A DNA stretch of 64,000 nt from Davidsoniella eucalypti (Eukaryota; Ascomycota; Sordariomycetes; Microascales; Ceratocystidaceae). The position numbers were made by a program, and so were the translations under genes. Below the pieces are notes generated by a model. The model was not told where the DNA came from. It made no database searches and was given only the letters and a program-made list of their open reading frames with translations. The DNA is taken from NCBI GenBank assembly GCA_004009845.1, contig RMBW01000029.1, positions 124,001-188,000 of the forward strand. The letters are read 5' to 3'. Of this stretch, positions 25,369-35,627 are shown piece after piece (positions within the stretch are counted from its first letter, which is position 1; each line of letters opens with the position of its first letter).

Positions 25369-27807
25369 CTCTCAGATACAATCTGTTGGGGTCCAAATGT
25401 GTGAAAGAAAAGCCAAAACTATCTCCACTCTTGGCATGGAGTTCAGCGATGTTTAGGCTCAGGGGCCACTTGGCCTGTTAGCATAGTAGTAGTGGTATCA
25501 GTAGTAGCGGTACTAAAGACGACAAGCTATGAAATAGTTAACAAGGAGCTCTTCTGTAAAGAATCCTAGGGACTAGCTGCTTGATATCTTGTCTTCTTCC
25601 CCCGCACTAATATATCTTGGGGATGCTCTCTTTAAATGAAATGGTGGCTATCGATCTGCAGTACATTCCATCGTCTTGCGCTTCATATGAAATTCAATGC
25701 CAGACTCCAACTATTCATCAATCCTGTCTCCAAGTTTGAATCTCGTTTTGGCCGACGATCCTCGTTTTCAAGTAATGTATATGTAGAAACCGAATTGTAC
25801 CATAACTAGACGTACCTCAGATTTTGTTTGTATCATGAGGCCTATTGCCAGTAGTCTTAGGTTTCCTCTATCTACGCCCATGGATCTAGTTATCCGGACT
25901 AATGACCAAGTCGAACAAGACACAGTCCGTTTCCCCAAAGACGATCCAAATAGAACTACTGTGCATAAATATATACAATTAGTGCGTAGCCAAGCCATGC
26001 TTATACGTGGTAAAGCAAAACAAGCAATATATGACAATCCGTTTTCATCAAACTGCAAAAGAAATCCTAGTGATGCAACTAAGCCTAAAATAGTGAAGTG
26101 TGTAGATAGTTGTATGCACATGGTGACTCCAATAATGAAAGCCGATACATTCAAGAAAAAGACAAAATATTATAACTTGCAAGTATATCGTATGATGTTA
26201 CATCTCTTGTTTATGCTATTCGACTCTGAAAATAGAGAGCATATTCTCGCCGACCAAGTTCATAGTCACTTGCTAACATCACACGTATATGGCTGACGTA
26301 GATGTATAAGCACTTTTGCATAGAGTCGATCAGTCTAGGCTAATGCAGGTAAGGCTGCTGTCTTTGGTATATCTCCGATATAGGCGTTCCTTGGTCTTTC
26401 AACCTAGTATTCCAGGTTCATGTCACGATGTCTCGAATATCGGCCATTTTCGGACAAGGTTAATAACGGATGATTCCAGATCAACAACAATAAAACGAAA
26501 CAGAATAAAGAAGAAACTGCTATCTTGCTATGTCAGAGCTTTGGCATATATAGTTGAATACCTCTAAATTTCAACATAATATGATGATAATAGTAATTCT
26601 GAGACCTACATCAGTCAACTGTGACACTACTTTGACGAACGGCCACGGTTTCTCCGGCGGTATATAAAACAATTGCCAGCTTATATTATGTGTTGATGTG
26701 TTGGCGGCGCTTGCATTGCGGAATGGGAGTATATGTGGCGTTTTATAACTATAGAAACGATATCTGGCTCATCTTATTGATGCCGTCTCCGTATCCAACA
26801 TGGCTTAAACACCAAAAATCACAGGCCAACAAGTGATGACGCTTGTATAGCCGTCGCTCAGTCGCCAACCGTAGCCCTCTTTACCTATATCCTAACTACA
26901 TGTGTAGCGTTCTCTAGCATCAAAAAGACATAGCCAAGCCATCCAGTCACTGTTATCTTCCTGTATTGTTAAGACGTCATGCCGATGGAGCCGCCGGAGT
27001 CTTCTCCCCAAGTTCTACATGTAGCTAAGCCTGCTTCCTTTTTCTATCCTCCATACAGAACACGGCCGGTGTGCTAAACTGCAGGATATAACATTCCTAG
27101 CTCATTCCAGAAGAAATATCGCTATTTTTGCTGTTAGTCCCTTTTTCCCAAGAGATATCCTGCAATCTACCACCAATGGCATCATTTCTATGTATTTTAC
27201 TTCATACACGCTAATTATTTACTAGTAAAGACCCGCCGAGTACAGTACAAGAGGGAAAGGCTGGCTGGCACATTTTGAATTTGAACTTCTTTGCTTTAAT
27301 TCCATTCGGGCTTAGGCTTATCGCCCGCTATGAAATAGTGATCCCGGCTTAAATAAACTATGGTCATTTGATGATGATGATGATATGTGTAGATTCGTAT
27401 AAGCCGTTATAGGGGATCTTCGATGGGCTTATCGACGTCTAGAATCATCCCATCTCTGGTCACGTGTTCATCGTCCCAAAAGTATCAGCATTTAGACTTG
27501 ATTGAAACTTGTCATCCATCACCAAAGCATCAATTATATTTATAGCCGACTTCAATCACTAAGATTAAACGACTACTACCGGATAGAAATTCAAAGTTCC
27601 TCGCTAGACAATAAGATGCTGTCCAATTCCAAGATCGAGAGCCCCCCAAAAACACTATAAAACAAATAGAACTAGTTAAACATAGAATGTGTAAGAGAAG
27701 AAAATTTAATCAAGAAAGAAGTAATGTTCAACATACATGCCCTCCAACTCAGTACATTTCAAGAGTAGCAAATAGCAAATACTATTAATTTTATTATCAA
27801 GTTCAAT
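25369..27807. other. AT-rich gene-poor stretch downstream of the MITE
   Basis: The longest ATG-started frame is 153 codons at 25835-26296 (+). It has no recognisable motif and lies in AT-rich sequence, so I do not call it a gene. A short GAT repeat sits near 27372. The last 170 bases before 27808 are the probable 3' UTR of the NTPase gene on the - strand. Confidence 0.4.
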
Positions 27808-30349
27808 CTAACTAGCTGGTTCCTCTGGTTCTGGTTCAGTTGCTACTGTTGGCACAACGGCTTTGCTATACTCAGTGTCACTCGTCTTATGCAAGTCTGT
27901 TTTAGTGACAAGAAGATCACAAAGTATCTTATAGAGATCTTCCTTATTCTCCTCCGCAAGAAAGGGATAAGTAGTTTTAGCCATACCAACTACTAAAGCT
28001 ATTGGGATAGCAGAGTTTTTCATAGATGCTGTAAATACATTGACTGTGGAAGATGATGATGAGCCACAAAGACAAAGCATTAGTCCAAGAACTGGTGTCT
28101 TGTCAGGATCGAAACCAAGATATCTGATAGCAGTTAAGATAGAAGTTTTAGCATGCTGTTTGAGAGAAGCAGTAAGTCTATCATGGGCTCTATTCTTGAC
28201 TTGAACCAGGATACATCCCATACATGCAGGACGTCCATGTGTAGCAGGTACCCAGACTGGAACTAGAATATCTACTCCTGGGGCATTCTCGGGAAGCAAA
28301 ATTGCACAACACCTAGTGTATAGATGTAGCAAATCCCAAGGAGTTGGCTTTGAGGGATTTTTGTCGACAGTTTTAGGAATGAAACGAATCACCCGGTTGA
28401 AAAAAACTTGCCCAACACTGAGTGAAGTGTTTATACTAGAGAATATACTCTGTTGAGTAGCTGTGCCAAAGAGACTCTCTAGATAGCAGCTGAGCTTGCA
28501 TGGAACGGGCAGATAGTCTCTTGGTCCATATCCAGTGTCAAAAGCAAGTAAAATAATCCAACCTGCTACAAATTCGCCAATATCACTAACATTGACGAAT
28601 CCCCATCTAAGGCTGTTTCTGAAATCAACTAGTGCCTTGGTAAGGTTACCACGGAGAGAAAGATGGGCATAGGCTGCCATAGCCAGAATCGGCTCTGGGG
28701 GCTGTCCAATAGATAGGTTCTCTCCGTCCTCTGATACGTTGAAGATCCAATGCATCCAACCAGACACTAGCTTCTGGCAATGAGGTTGATAATAAACCTC
28801 AAAGCTTACTCTATTCAAAAGGAGTGCCAGGTAGCGAACCGTACTCAATGCTGATGACTTAGTTGTTCTATCTGGGTCCAACTTTTCGAAAGCTAGCTTG
28901 AATATATTTGACTCTGTGGAACGCCCACATTCAAGTTCCTGACAGAAAGCACCAAACATTGGCCGGCCATAAGAGAACAATGATCTCCAATCTATAGCGG
29001 GTTGGGCCAAGTTGAGGGGCGGTGCAAAGATATCCAGAGCAGAAAACTCAAAAAAGGGAAGAAAAAGCTCTGTAGGGGTCGTGTTGTTGTATGGCTTCTT
29101 TTGGCTAGGATCCAGATACCGGGGAGGAGAGAAGTTTGAAACTCTGGAGGTAGTATCCATCAAAAGAGAAAAAACACTGTGATTATTATCGGTGGCTTTA
29201 ACAAGAGGTAAAGCTGATCGTAGTGACCTAAATAGCACAGCACTATCAGAGCCTTCCTCTTCTTGATCAACTAAGAGGTTTCGTGCTTCATCAAAAGCAA
29301 AGACAAATCTGACTTTATCCTTTCTTTGTGATTCTTGCAGTACAATACTATTTTCCTCAATGAGTTTTTGGAGTTTATCGCTCCAAAACGGATCTTCCAA
29401 CAGATCTCTGCCCCAAGACTTTGTCTCACCATCCAAACTTCTTTTCGTAGACGAGATATCACCAAGCTCAAGTATCTTGAAGACAAAGCTCTGGAAACTA
29501 TCATTTCCAGTCTGCAAATCCCAGAAGTCAGAGCTGGACATGCCTAATTTCCAAAGATATTCTGCGATAGAAAGGTGGCGTTGAAGATGTTTTTCCCACC
29601 TTTCTTCTAGACCTTCTCTTGATAGTTGAGAATAGTCTGCTGTATAGATATCAGCAACTAAAGAACGGCCTGGAAATCCATGGCTTTTGGATGGAGAAAG
29701 AGAGATGTAGATGACATATACTCCATGACGTTTAGCCAGCTGCTTCACAGTAAATGACTTCCCTATTCCAGAAGGGCCAATAACCGAACTATAGGGTGAC
29801 ATAGACTGTCCTCCTAACCAGGCTTTATAGCAGCTGTCGATATAGTTTAGTAGACGTAAACTATTTGGGACTCCAATTCTTGGGTCCACCTCTGCCCTAT
29901 CAAATGCCAACTCGAAGGGAAGTCGAATACGAGTAGTGCTGTTTGTCGACTCAAGATAGGCCTTAGCTAGATCAAAAACTTGCTGCTGCTGCTGCTGCTG
30001 GCAAGTTCCGATATCAAAGAACTTGAAAGTATCAGGTAGTTTCAAGAATAGATATATCTGAATATCAAGACTATCTCTCAACTGGGATTGAATAGTGGGA
30101 GACTTGTCGAATAGTGAAACGGAAGTATAGTCATCCCAAAACTTTTCAATGATTCTGACGTGAGTTCTCACTAACGTTCTGTGTAAGATGACTCTGGAAA
30201 ATAGGCTGTAGCCGGTTAAGATCCCATTCGGTGAGTGCTAAGATATCATCAAATGTCTGACAAGCCTCAAAAGCTCTAGCAATGCTCTTTGGAGAAGAAG
30301 GGGGGTGGTGCCCAGAGGAGCTTGGCTCAGGAGCAGATGGCTCAGACAT
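27808..30349 (-). CDS. Large P-loop NTPase with C-terminal nuclease-like motif (Crinkler/RHS-type resemblance)
   Basis: The main body is an open frame from about 30237 to 27808. Counting from 30171 it has 787 residues. Walker A is GPSGIGKS (132-139), Walker B is FVFAFDEAR (289-297), and LLMDTTSRVSNF (about 336-347) could be a sensor-1 strand. A middle region contains GRPMFGAF. Near the C-terminus Asp634 and ILVQVKNR (654-661) form a D...QxK pattern like the core of PD-(D/E)xK restriction-type nucleases. A CAG-encoded run of seven Gln lies at 58-64. P-loop NTPase plus nuclease is the core architecture described for Crinkler-type and RHS proteins of eukaryotes. The body has no ATG of its own before the NTPase. 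A plausible start, MSEPSAPEP, is at 30349 in another frame and runs to a stop near 30146. Either an intron joins them (for example 30175-30103, 73 nt) or the gene is frameshifted. The assignment is by architecture, not by a database match. Confidence 0.62.
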
Positions 30350-32532
30350 CTCTGAGTTCGGAAGTTGCTATACACAATAGTTGGTTATCTATCTTGGCTG
30401 AAAGATGTTGCAAGAAAAACCTACAATGAATTTCTTAAATTTAGATGTATTGGTAAAACAGCAAAATTCAATCAAAATTCAACCTGTCGATATTTTGGAT
30501 AGGGCAGATTAGGAACAGGCTAGGGGGTGGTTATATTGGGTCAGTAAATGTTTTAGATAATGATTTTCAAGAGAGATAAGAATATGAGAGGAGCTTAACC
30601 ATAACATGATATCAGAGGAAATGATATTGAGGCAGCAGGACTTACAGTCAGTAGCACAAACTAATGATCAAGAGTGCAGTAAACACTGAGGGGGGAGGCT
30701 AATTTTGATAAAAACTCAAGATAATTGATCAAAGAAGTCTCCTGCACAGGAGAAAGAGGCATGTTATGACTACTTTGTTGTTTATGTAAGGTTGAATGTT
30801 AGCTTAGCTGTTTTGATATGATCACGAAGAGTCCAAGAGTCGATGGAATATCTACCATAAGTATCAGTTGTAATTGGAATCTCGGGTTTTCGAAATGATA
30901 TGCGGCGAGTAAGACACGTGAAGCTTGTTCTAATTTTTTTTTTAATAATTGTTGAAGATGTCGCGAAAAGAAGAATATAAGTCGGGAAATCTGCCGAAAA
31001 ACACGGATTTGTATTTGTATTTGTATTTGTTATTATTAACGAGCACGGGGGAGTCGGGCCAATAAAACTGGACGCGGCTACGGAGTTGGTGCGGAGCACC
31101 ATCAATAGTGGGGCGTGAGTATTTACTTAATTTAATAGTGGGCTATGAAAATACATCATAGAATAAGGGCAACCCCTCAGATTATAACAACTCAGCACTA
31201 AAAATCCACATTCATCGGGTCTGTACATCTACATGCCTGTATACTAAAGCTGTATGACTCGCACCTTTGAGCACCAACATTCTTGCCGTAGGAACGAACA
31301 TTGTATCAAAGCGCCGTGGATCTACATCATGTTCTAGGCGCTGTATGAACCGAATAATGACACCAAGTGGATATTCCACCCATGTTTGTAGGCGGAGACA
31401 TGTGGAGGCAGGAATGGTGACTAACAAGCAGCTTCTGCCACGGTAGTCGTTTTCAAAATGAGTGTTATCTAGCGTTAACAAGTCGGCGTTTCCTTTTCTT
31501 TACTCCCTTGATCATGTGTCTATCATGAGAGTAAGTCTGGCCTGTACAAACAGGAAGAGGGCACTAGCCACTCTTGACAATCTGGCTTCTGGCCTCAAGT
31601 ACTTGTTGAGTTGGTTATCATGCCGCCGGCAAACACTGGAAAGGCTGTTCCAGGTTAATGGCTTTAGCCGGCCCTCACCGGCCGTTTATCCACCCCATGC
31701 ATGATACCGCGAAGGGAGAACTTCAACAAAAAGCTGGCTAGTTGAAGACTCCGCTGACGACCCGGTGGCAATACTCGATTCTGAGGCCATTCGCCATACC
31801 GGGAACCTCATGTATTATCCCATGTCTATTGTAGCTACTGGCTCTTTGGGGCTAGGCTCGGTGGTAGCCCGCCAACAATATTCCATGGACCGAAGATTAT
31901 TGGCTGTATAAAGGTGAACATAGGCAAGCGTAAGCTGGATGTGGAGGGTATAAGTTCATCATCCAAGATGACAGGCGACAGGCAACTAATCAGCAACTGT
32001 GAAAGACATTTTTAGTTATCATGTTCCCGAGCGCTGGTCTATCACATTTTCCACCGACAACACATCCTCTTGAGTATCTGTAAGTATATCCATAAATCCA
32101 AAACCCAAAACTAACTGGCGGTTTCAACCTTCTCTCCTACAACCATACGTTTGAGTTCGAGTACCTCCCCCTTCGTCGCGGGGTTGTAAGAGCGGCCAGC
32201 ACATATTCCCAATGTTGCTGTCCATTCTCGTTTTCTTTTTCGACATATGTCGTCTTTGATGCACCGTTTTGTGAGGCCTTGAGCCTGACTTTTCCCCTCT
32301 CGAGGGATGTTCTCACCAGTGTTTTTTCGTAACACCTTTTCGATCGTTGGTCTCCCGAGTCCCATCGCTCACCTCAGGGAGCCACACTCACACTCGGCGG
32401 GCAGCCTCTTTGAAGGTTCCGGATGCCCGACCCCGCGGCGCGGGACTTGTTGCTGTGCTTCATCCATAGCACCCGACCCGGTCACGGCCACGATCACCAG
32501 TAAGCCTCTTGGAGGTTACTGAATAGTGGAGA
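30350..32532. other. Intergenic, repeat-rich region
   Basis: No gene can be supported. It contains the upstream region of the NTPase gene, a short tandem run of TTTGTA near 31012-31035, and small palindromic segments around 31720-31745. A frame of 84 codons at 32111-32365 (-) and overlapping + strand frames lie just before a LINE 3' end and may be decayed element sequence. Confidence 0.4.
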
Positions 32533-32759
32533 TGGAGTTGGTTTTGTGGGTCTGTCCTTTGGGGAATGGTTTTGTGGTGTGTACTGTTTTTTTTGTTGCT
32601 CTTAGTGGAGGTATGGACCACTAGATCTTCAGGGACGGTCATACAAAGCTATTGAGTTTGTCTAGCAGAGAACTCTAAATATATGTCCCGGTATCCAATC
32701 CGGAGTCGTACGATCTTAGTGATTCAGGTAGACGTAAATCATAGTCAAGTCAAGTCAAG
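32533..32759 (+). mobile_element. 3' end of a Tad-like LINE, subfamily with AGTCA tail (copy 3)
   Basis: The segment from about 32610 matches the 3' UTR of the two LINE copies at 36.4 and 37.5 kb: the core CATACAAAGCTATYGAGTTTGTC, the ATCCAATCCGG box, and GATCTTAGTGAT followed by GTAGACGT. It ends in a short repeated tail of AGTCA units instead of the AATCA units of the other copies. The coding part is missing or unrecognisable, so this is a severely 5'-truncated copy. The left boundary is approximate. Confidence 0.75.
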
Positions 32760-33080
32760 ACCGCCGGCCGATAGGCTTTTCGAGTACTTGGCTCTACTCC
32801 TTGCAATCAAAAACAAGAGATAGACATGGAAACAGGGTTCTCTTGACTAGAGGATTGGTTGATTGCTGACACTATTGACACTATCACTCGATTGACTGTT
32901 AAAGATGTTTGTTGTTAGTAGCGATTGATGAACTAAAAACGGGGGCCGATTTGAATACAAAACAAAACTAAGTAAATAAAACGCTAGGCAACCAACCGTT
33001 TTCCCATTTCCTTTTCTTCTTCAACTTTCCCCTTGAATAATCTGATTGTCACAATTTTTAATATCTCTCTTTTGTATAAG

Positions 33081-33368
33081 ATGGATCCCCGAATTAAGCG
33101 CAAAGTTATTCGCATTGATATCGATGATGAGTAAGTACGCTATAAAAAAAGTATTTCGATAAATGCATTTGATACCGTTCCTAACATGATTCATTATAGG
33201 GATGTTCTTCCCTTCGTTGAATTGAACGCCACAGTCACCAATATCTGCGAAGTTGGTGGTACGGATAATCAACAACCAATACGGAAACCCCGTGACCCTC
33301 GAACACGTCATTATGGTGCACCTCGCAATATCGCATCTCAACCTCACAGTGGCGCATCTCGAGGATAG
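33081..33368 (+). CDS. Possible small two-exon gene of unknown function
   Basis: The ATG at 33081 opens a 50-nt exon rich in Arg, Lys and Asp codons (MDPRIKRKVIRIDIDDE). It ends at a GTAAGT donor at 33131. A CTAAC branch-like site at 33181 and a TATAG acceptor at 33198-33199 precede a second exon, 33200-33368, that continues in frame to a stop, giving 72 residues in all. The product is hydrophilic and basic with no recognised domain, signal peptide or cysteine pattern. The splice signals are good, but the gene sits among transposon relics and could be a fragment of an older gene. I do not recognise it. Confidence 0.35.
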
Positions 33369-33447
33369 CGTGTATCAACTACGATACACCTGATGTGATG
33401 CCCTGCACATACAACCGCCAAGGTCAATCCGCTGGGCAAGACAGCCA

Positions 33448-33488
33448 TGGATCCAAGACCGCCAATAACTACCACCACAGCTCCACCG
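33448..33488 (+). repeat. First copy of a 41-43 bp direct repeat
   Basis: It starts TGGATCCAAGACC and ends ATAACTACCACCACAGCTCC. It is repeated 962 bp downstream with a two-base length difference and a few substitutions. Confidence 0.7.
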
Positions 33489-34409
33489 GCAGACTCCTCT
33501 CGCCTCTACGCCGATTGGCCCGCCGTGACCATCTACGCCGTTTCTGAGATATACTGTCAATCTCGTCCGTTAGGCCCTCAAAGAAGCTGTAGGCAAAATT
33601 TCCACCACCTTTGAAATGTTCCGAGAAAGTCACGGCTGCCTTCCGGGCGCCTCCACCTCTCGGTATTTGCTACAGTTTTCAACGCTCTTCCGCCTCAATC
33701 ACTGAAACACTACGCCAAGTATGGTAAATATGTCGATCGATGTGCCTTGATAGGCCTAGTTCGATGCCTCAATGAATTAAGTGACAACTGTATCACTTTT
33801 ATGTGGAGGAGACGTCTACCCAAGGAAGTTAGTAACGCTGAGGCTACTGGTAAGGCGATGTCTCTACCGGCCCTTTTTACCGCCGACGTCTGGCATCATT
33901 GAAATATCTCACCCGTAGTGGGAGGACAAACTCCAGCTATTCAGAGTCCCTGGAGAGTATCGTCAAAGGCTTTGGAAGTAATTTCCTGCTCTATCCTTTT
34001 GGGTTGCTTTATCGCGCCAATCTACAAGCTCTTGGGGAAGTCTGGCAACAAAGTTGCACGCTTGATTCACGACGAAACCGGAGATTCAATAATTTTTATC
34101 CAAGTGGCCCAACGCATAGATAGCTGTTGGCCGAAGCTCAGATAATATGACTTGTACTGAGACCTTCGTTCAACAACTCCCCTCAGATTATCGTGATGGG
34201 TGTCTCTATAGGGAGAAACAGCACGTACATAGCTAAGATTACAGGCACCCTACTCGGACTAAACAAGGCCTTAATCTTTTTCGTTATCAAAATATGCTAC
34301 TCTGGCCACACACTGACCTCGCGGCCTAATACTAAACTTCAAAAACTTGCTAATTCTTGGTCACTTATAAAGGTCTTCCACTAAAACTATCTCGACCAAG
34401 TCCTAGTTC

Positions 34410-34452
34410 TGGATCCAAGACCAACCCAATAACTACCACCACAGCTCTACCG
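34410..34452 (+). repeat. Second copy of the 41-43 bp direct repeat
   Basis: It matches 33448-33488 from TGGATCCAAGACC through ATAACTACCACCACAGCT. Flanking sequence outside the segment does not match by eye. Confidence 0.7.
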
Positions 34453-35426
34453 AAGGCATCATTAACAGTAGCGAAAACATCCGTTAGCCTGATGATTATG
34501 CTCTTATCATCGTCTTGGGAGGATTCAAGAGTCTATTGCTGACTTAAGGGGAGCTTCATCCGGCGGGACTGAGTCGAAAAACTCGTAGCCGTTACTCCTT
34601 TTGGGGGCTCAATCGAAGGCTAAGAACCCTCAAAGTTATCCTTAAGACTCCCCATGGGGCGCCGTGGCTTTGGACTTACTCCCCAAAACATGTTTTCATG
34701 ATAACTTTCATACCACGATAACACTCCACCCAGCATTGATGGAGTTACAATACAGTGCTTGCTATGAGCTGGCCAGGTGTAAGACTACACTTTATATAGC
34801 TTTTCTTCTTCTTTTTTGTCAAGGTAAAAATGGAGCTTTAATAGCTATGTAGCACCTCGGTATCCTAAGATACACAGCCCTGAACTAATACTAGTATACA
34901 ATGTAAGGTGCTGAGATATAGAACATTTGCTATGGTTTCGTTATATGCTATTCCTGCGCATTTAGCTCCTTGTATTACAAACCCTCTTAGAACAGTATGG
35001 TTACTACCTGGCATCTTCCTTCTGCAGAACTTTGCGAGTGGAGAGGCTGCCCAAACCCTCAAACGTACTACCATAAGCACAGGGTGAACTTCAGTTTTGC
35101 CCCATATAACTGTTATTGCGCGTTTGTTCGTATTCCTTGACGTCTATCTTCTGTTGTTTCGCAGCGATATGACGATATATTCTGGGCAGAAGTGGTTAGC
35201 TGTTGTCATGTTCCAGCCAACTCCCGTAGGTGCACCGAGATAACAGCGGGTAAACGTGAAAAGAACCGATCCGATAAAAAAAGGGTGTCCGAGGCTCAGA
35301 CGTTGTCTTTATTTATTTATCGCCACCCCTGACAACAAACGGGCCGACAAGGCAACTTGCGAAGACAATGTCCTCGCCATGACACCAGAACAGCCATCTC
35401 TAGTCGATAGAAGCTTCCGTTAAAGC

Positions 35427-35431
35427 AAAAA
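35427..35431 (-). terminator. RNA polymerase III terminator of tRNA-Ala
   Basis: Five consecutive T on the - strand, 13 bases beyond the tRNA 3' end at 35445, a typical Pol III stop. Confidence 0.7.
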
Positions 35432-35444
35432 GAGTATCCGAAGA

Positions 35445-35547
35445 TGGAGACACGGGGAATCGAACCCCGGACCTGATCCAAGCAAGCGTCGAAGAGCCGT
35501 AGCTCTTGTTATGCTAAGGATCCGTCATACCACTAGACCATGTCCCC
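35445..35547 (-). tRNA. tRNA-Ala (anticodon AGC) with a 31-nt intron
   Basis: Read on the - strand, the 7-bp acceptor stem is GGGGACA with TGTCTCC. It includes a G3:U70 pair, the classic alanine identity element, and the discriminator base is A. The D arm has a GTC/GAC stem. The anticodon stem is GATCC/GGATC with loop TTAGCA...T, giving anticodon AGC. A 31-base intron follows position 37. The variable loop is AGGTC. The T arm is CGGGG-TTCGATT-CCCCG. Without the intron the RNA is 72 nt. The intron contains a perfect 6-bp hairpin, AAGAGC-TACG-GCTCTT. The 3' CCA is not encoded, as expected in eukaryotes. Confidence 0.95.
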
Positions 35548-35613
35548 GATTTCACGATAGTTATGGTAGAAACCCCATCTATATGGTTCGAATTTAATGA
35601 CGTCACCTTTTTT

Positions 35614-35627
35614 TCAGCTCGAGCATC
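35614..35627 (+). repeat. Left target-site duplication of LINE copy 1
   Basis: TCAGCTCGAGCATC here is repeated exactly at 36558-36571 on the other side of LINE copy 1. The first three bases could equally belong to the AATCA tail at the right end, so the certain duplication is 11-14 bp. Confidence 0.85.

Larger units (their letters stand above)
33369..35426. other. Decayed non-coding sequence with a duplicated segment
   Basis: No intact gene. Two overlapping frames of about 75 codons at 33899-34145 contain a hydrophobic stretch but no recognised domain. The composition is less AT-rich than the gene-free regions to the left, which suggests degraded coding or transposon sequence. A 41-43 bp segment occurs twice (33448-33488 and 34410-34452). 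Confidence 0.4.

Noticed and set aside
25835..26296. 153-codon ATG-started frame on the + strand
   Set aside because: It lies in AT-rich gene-poor DNA, has no motif or coding-like composition, and has no splice or leader context. Chance is more likely.
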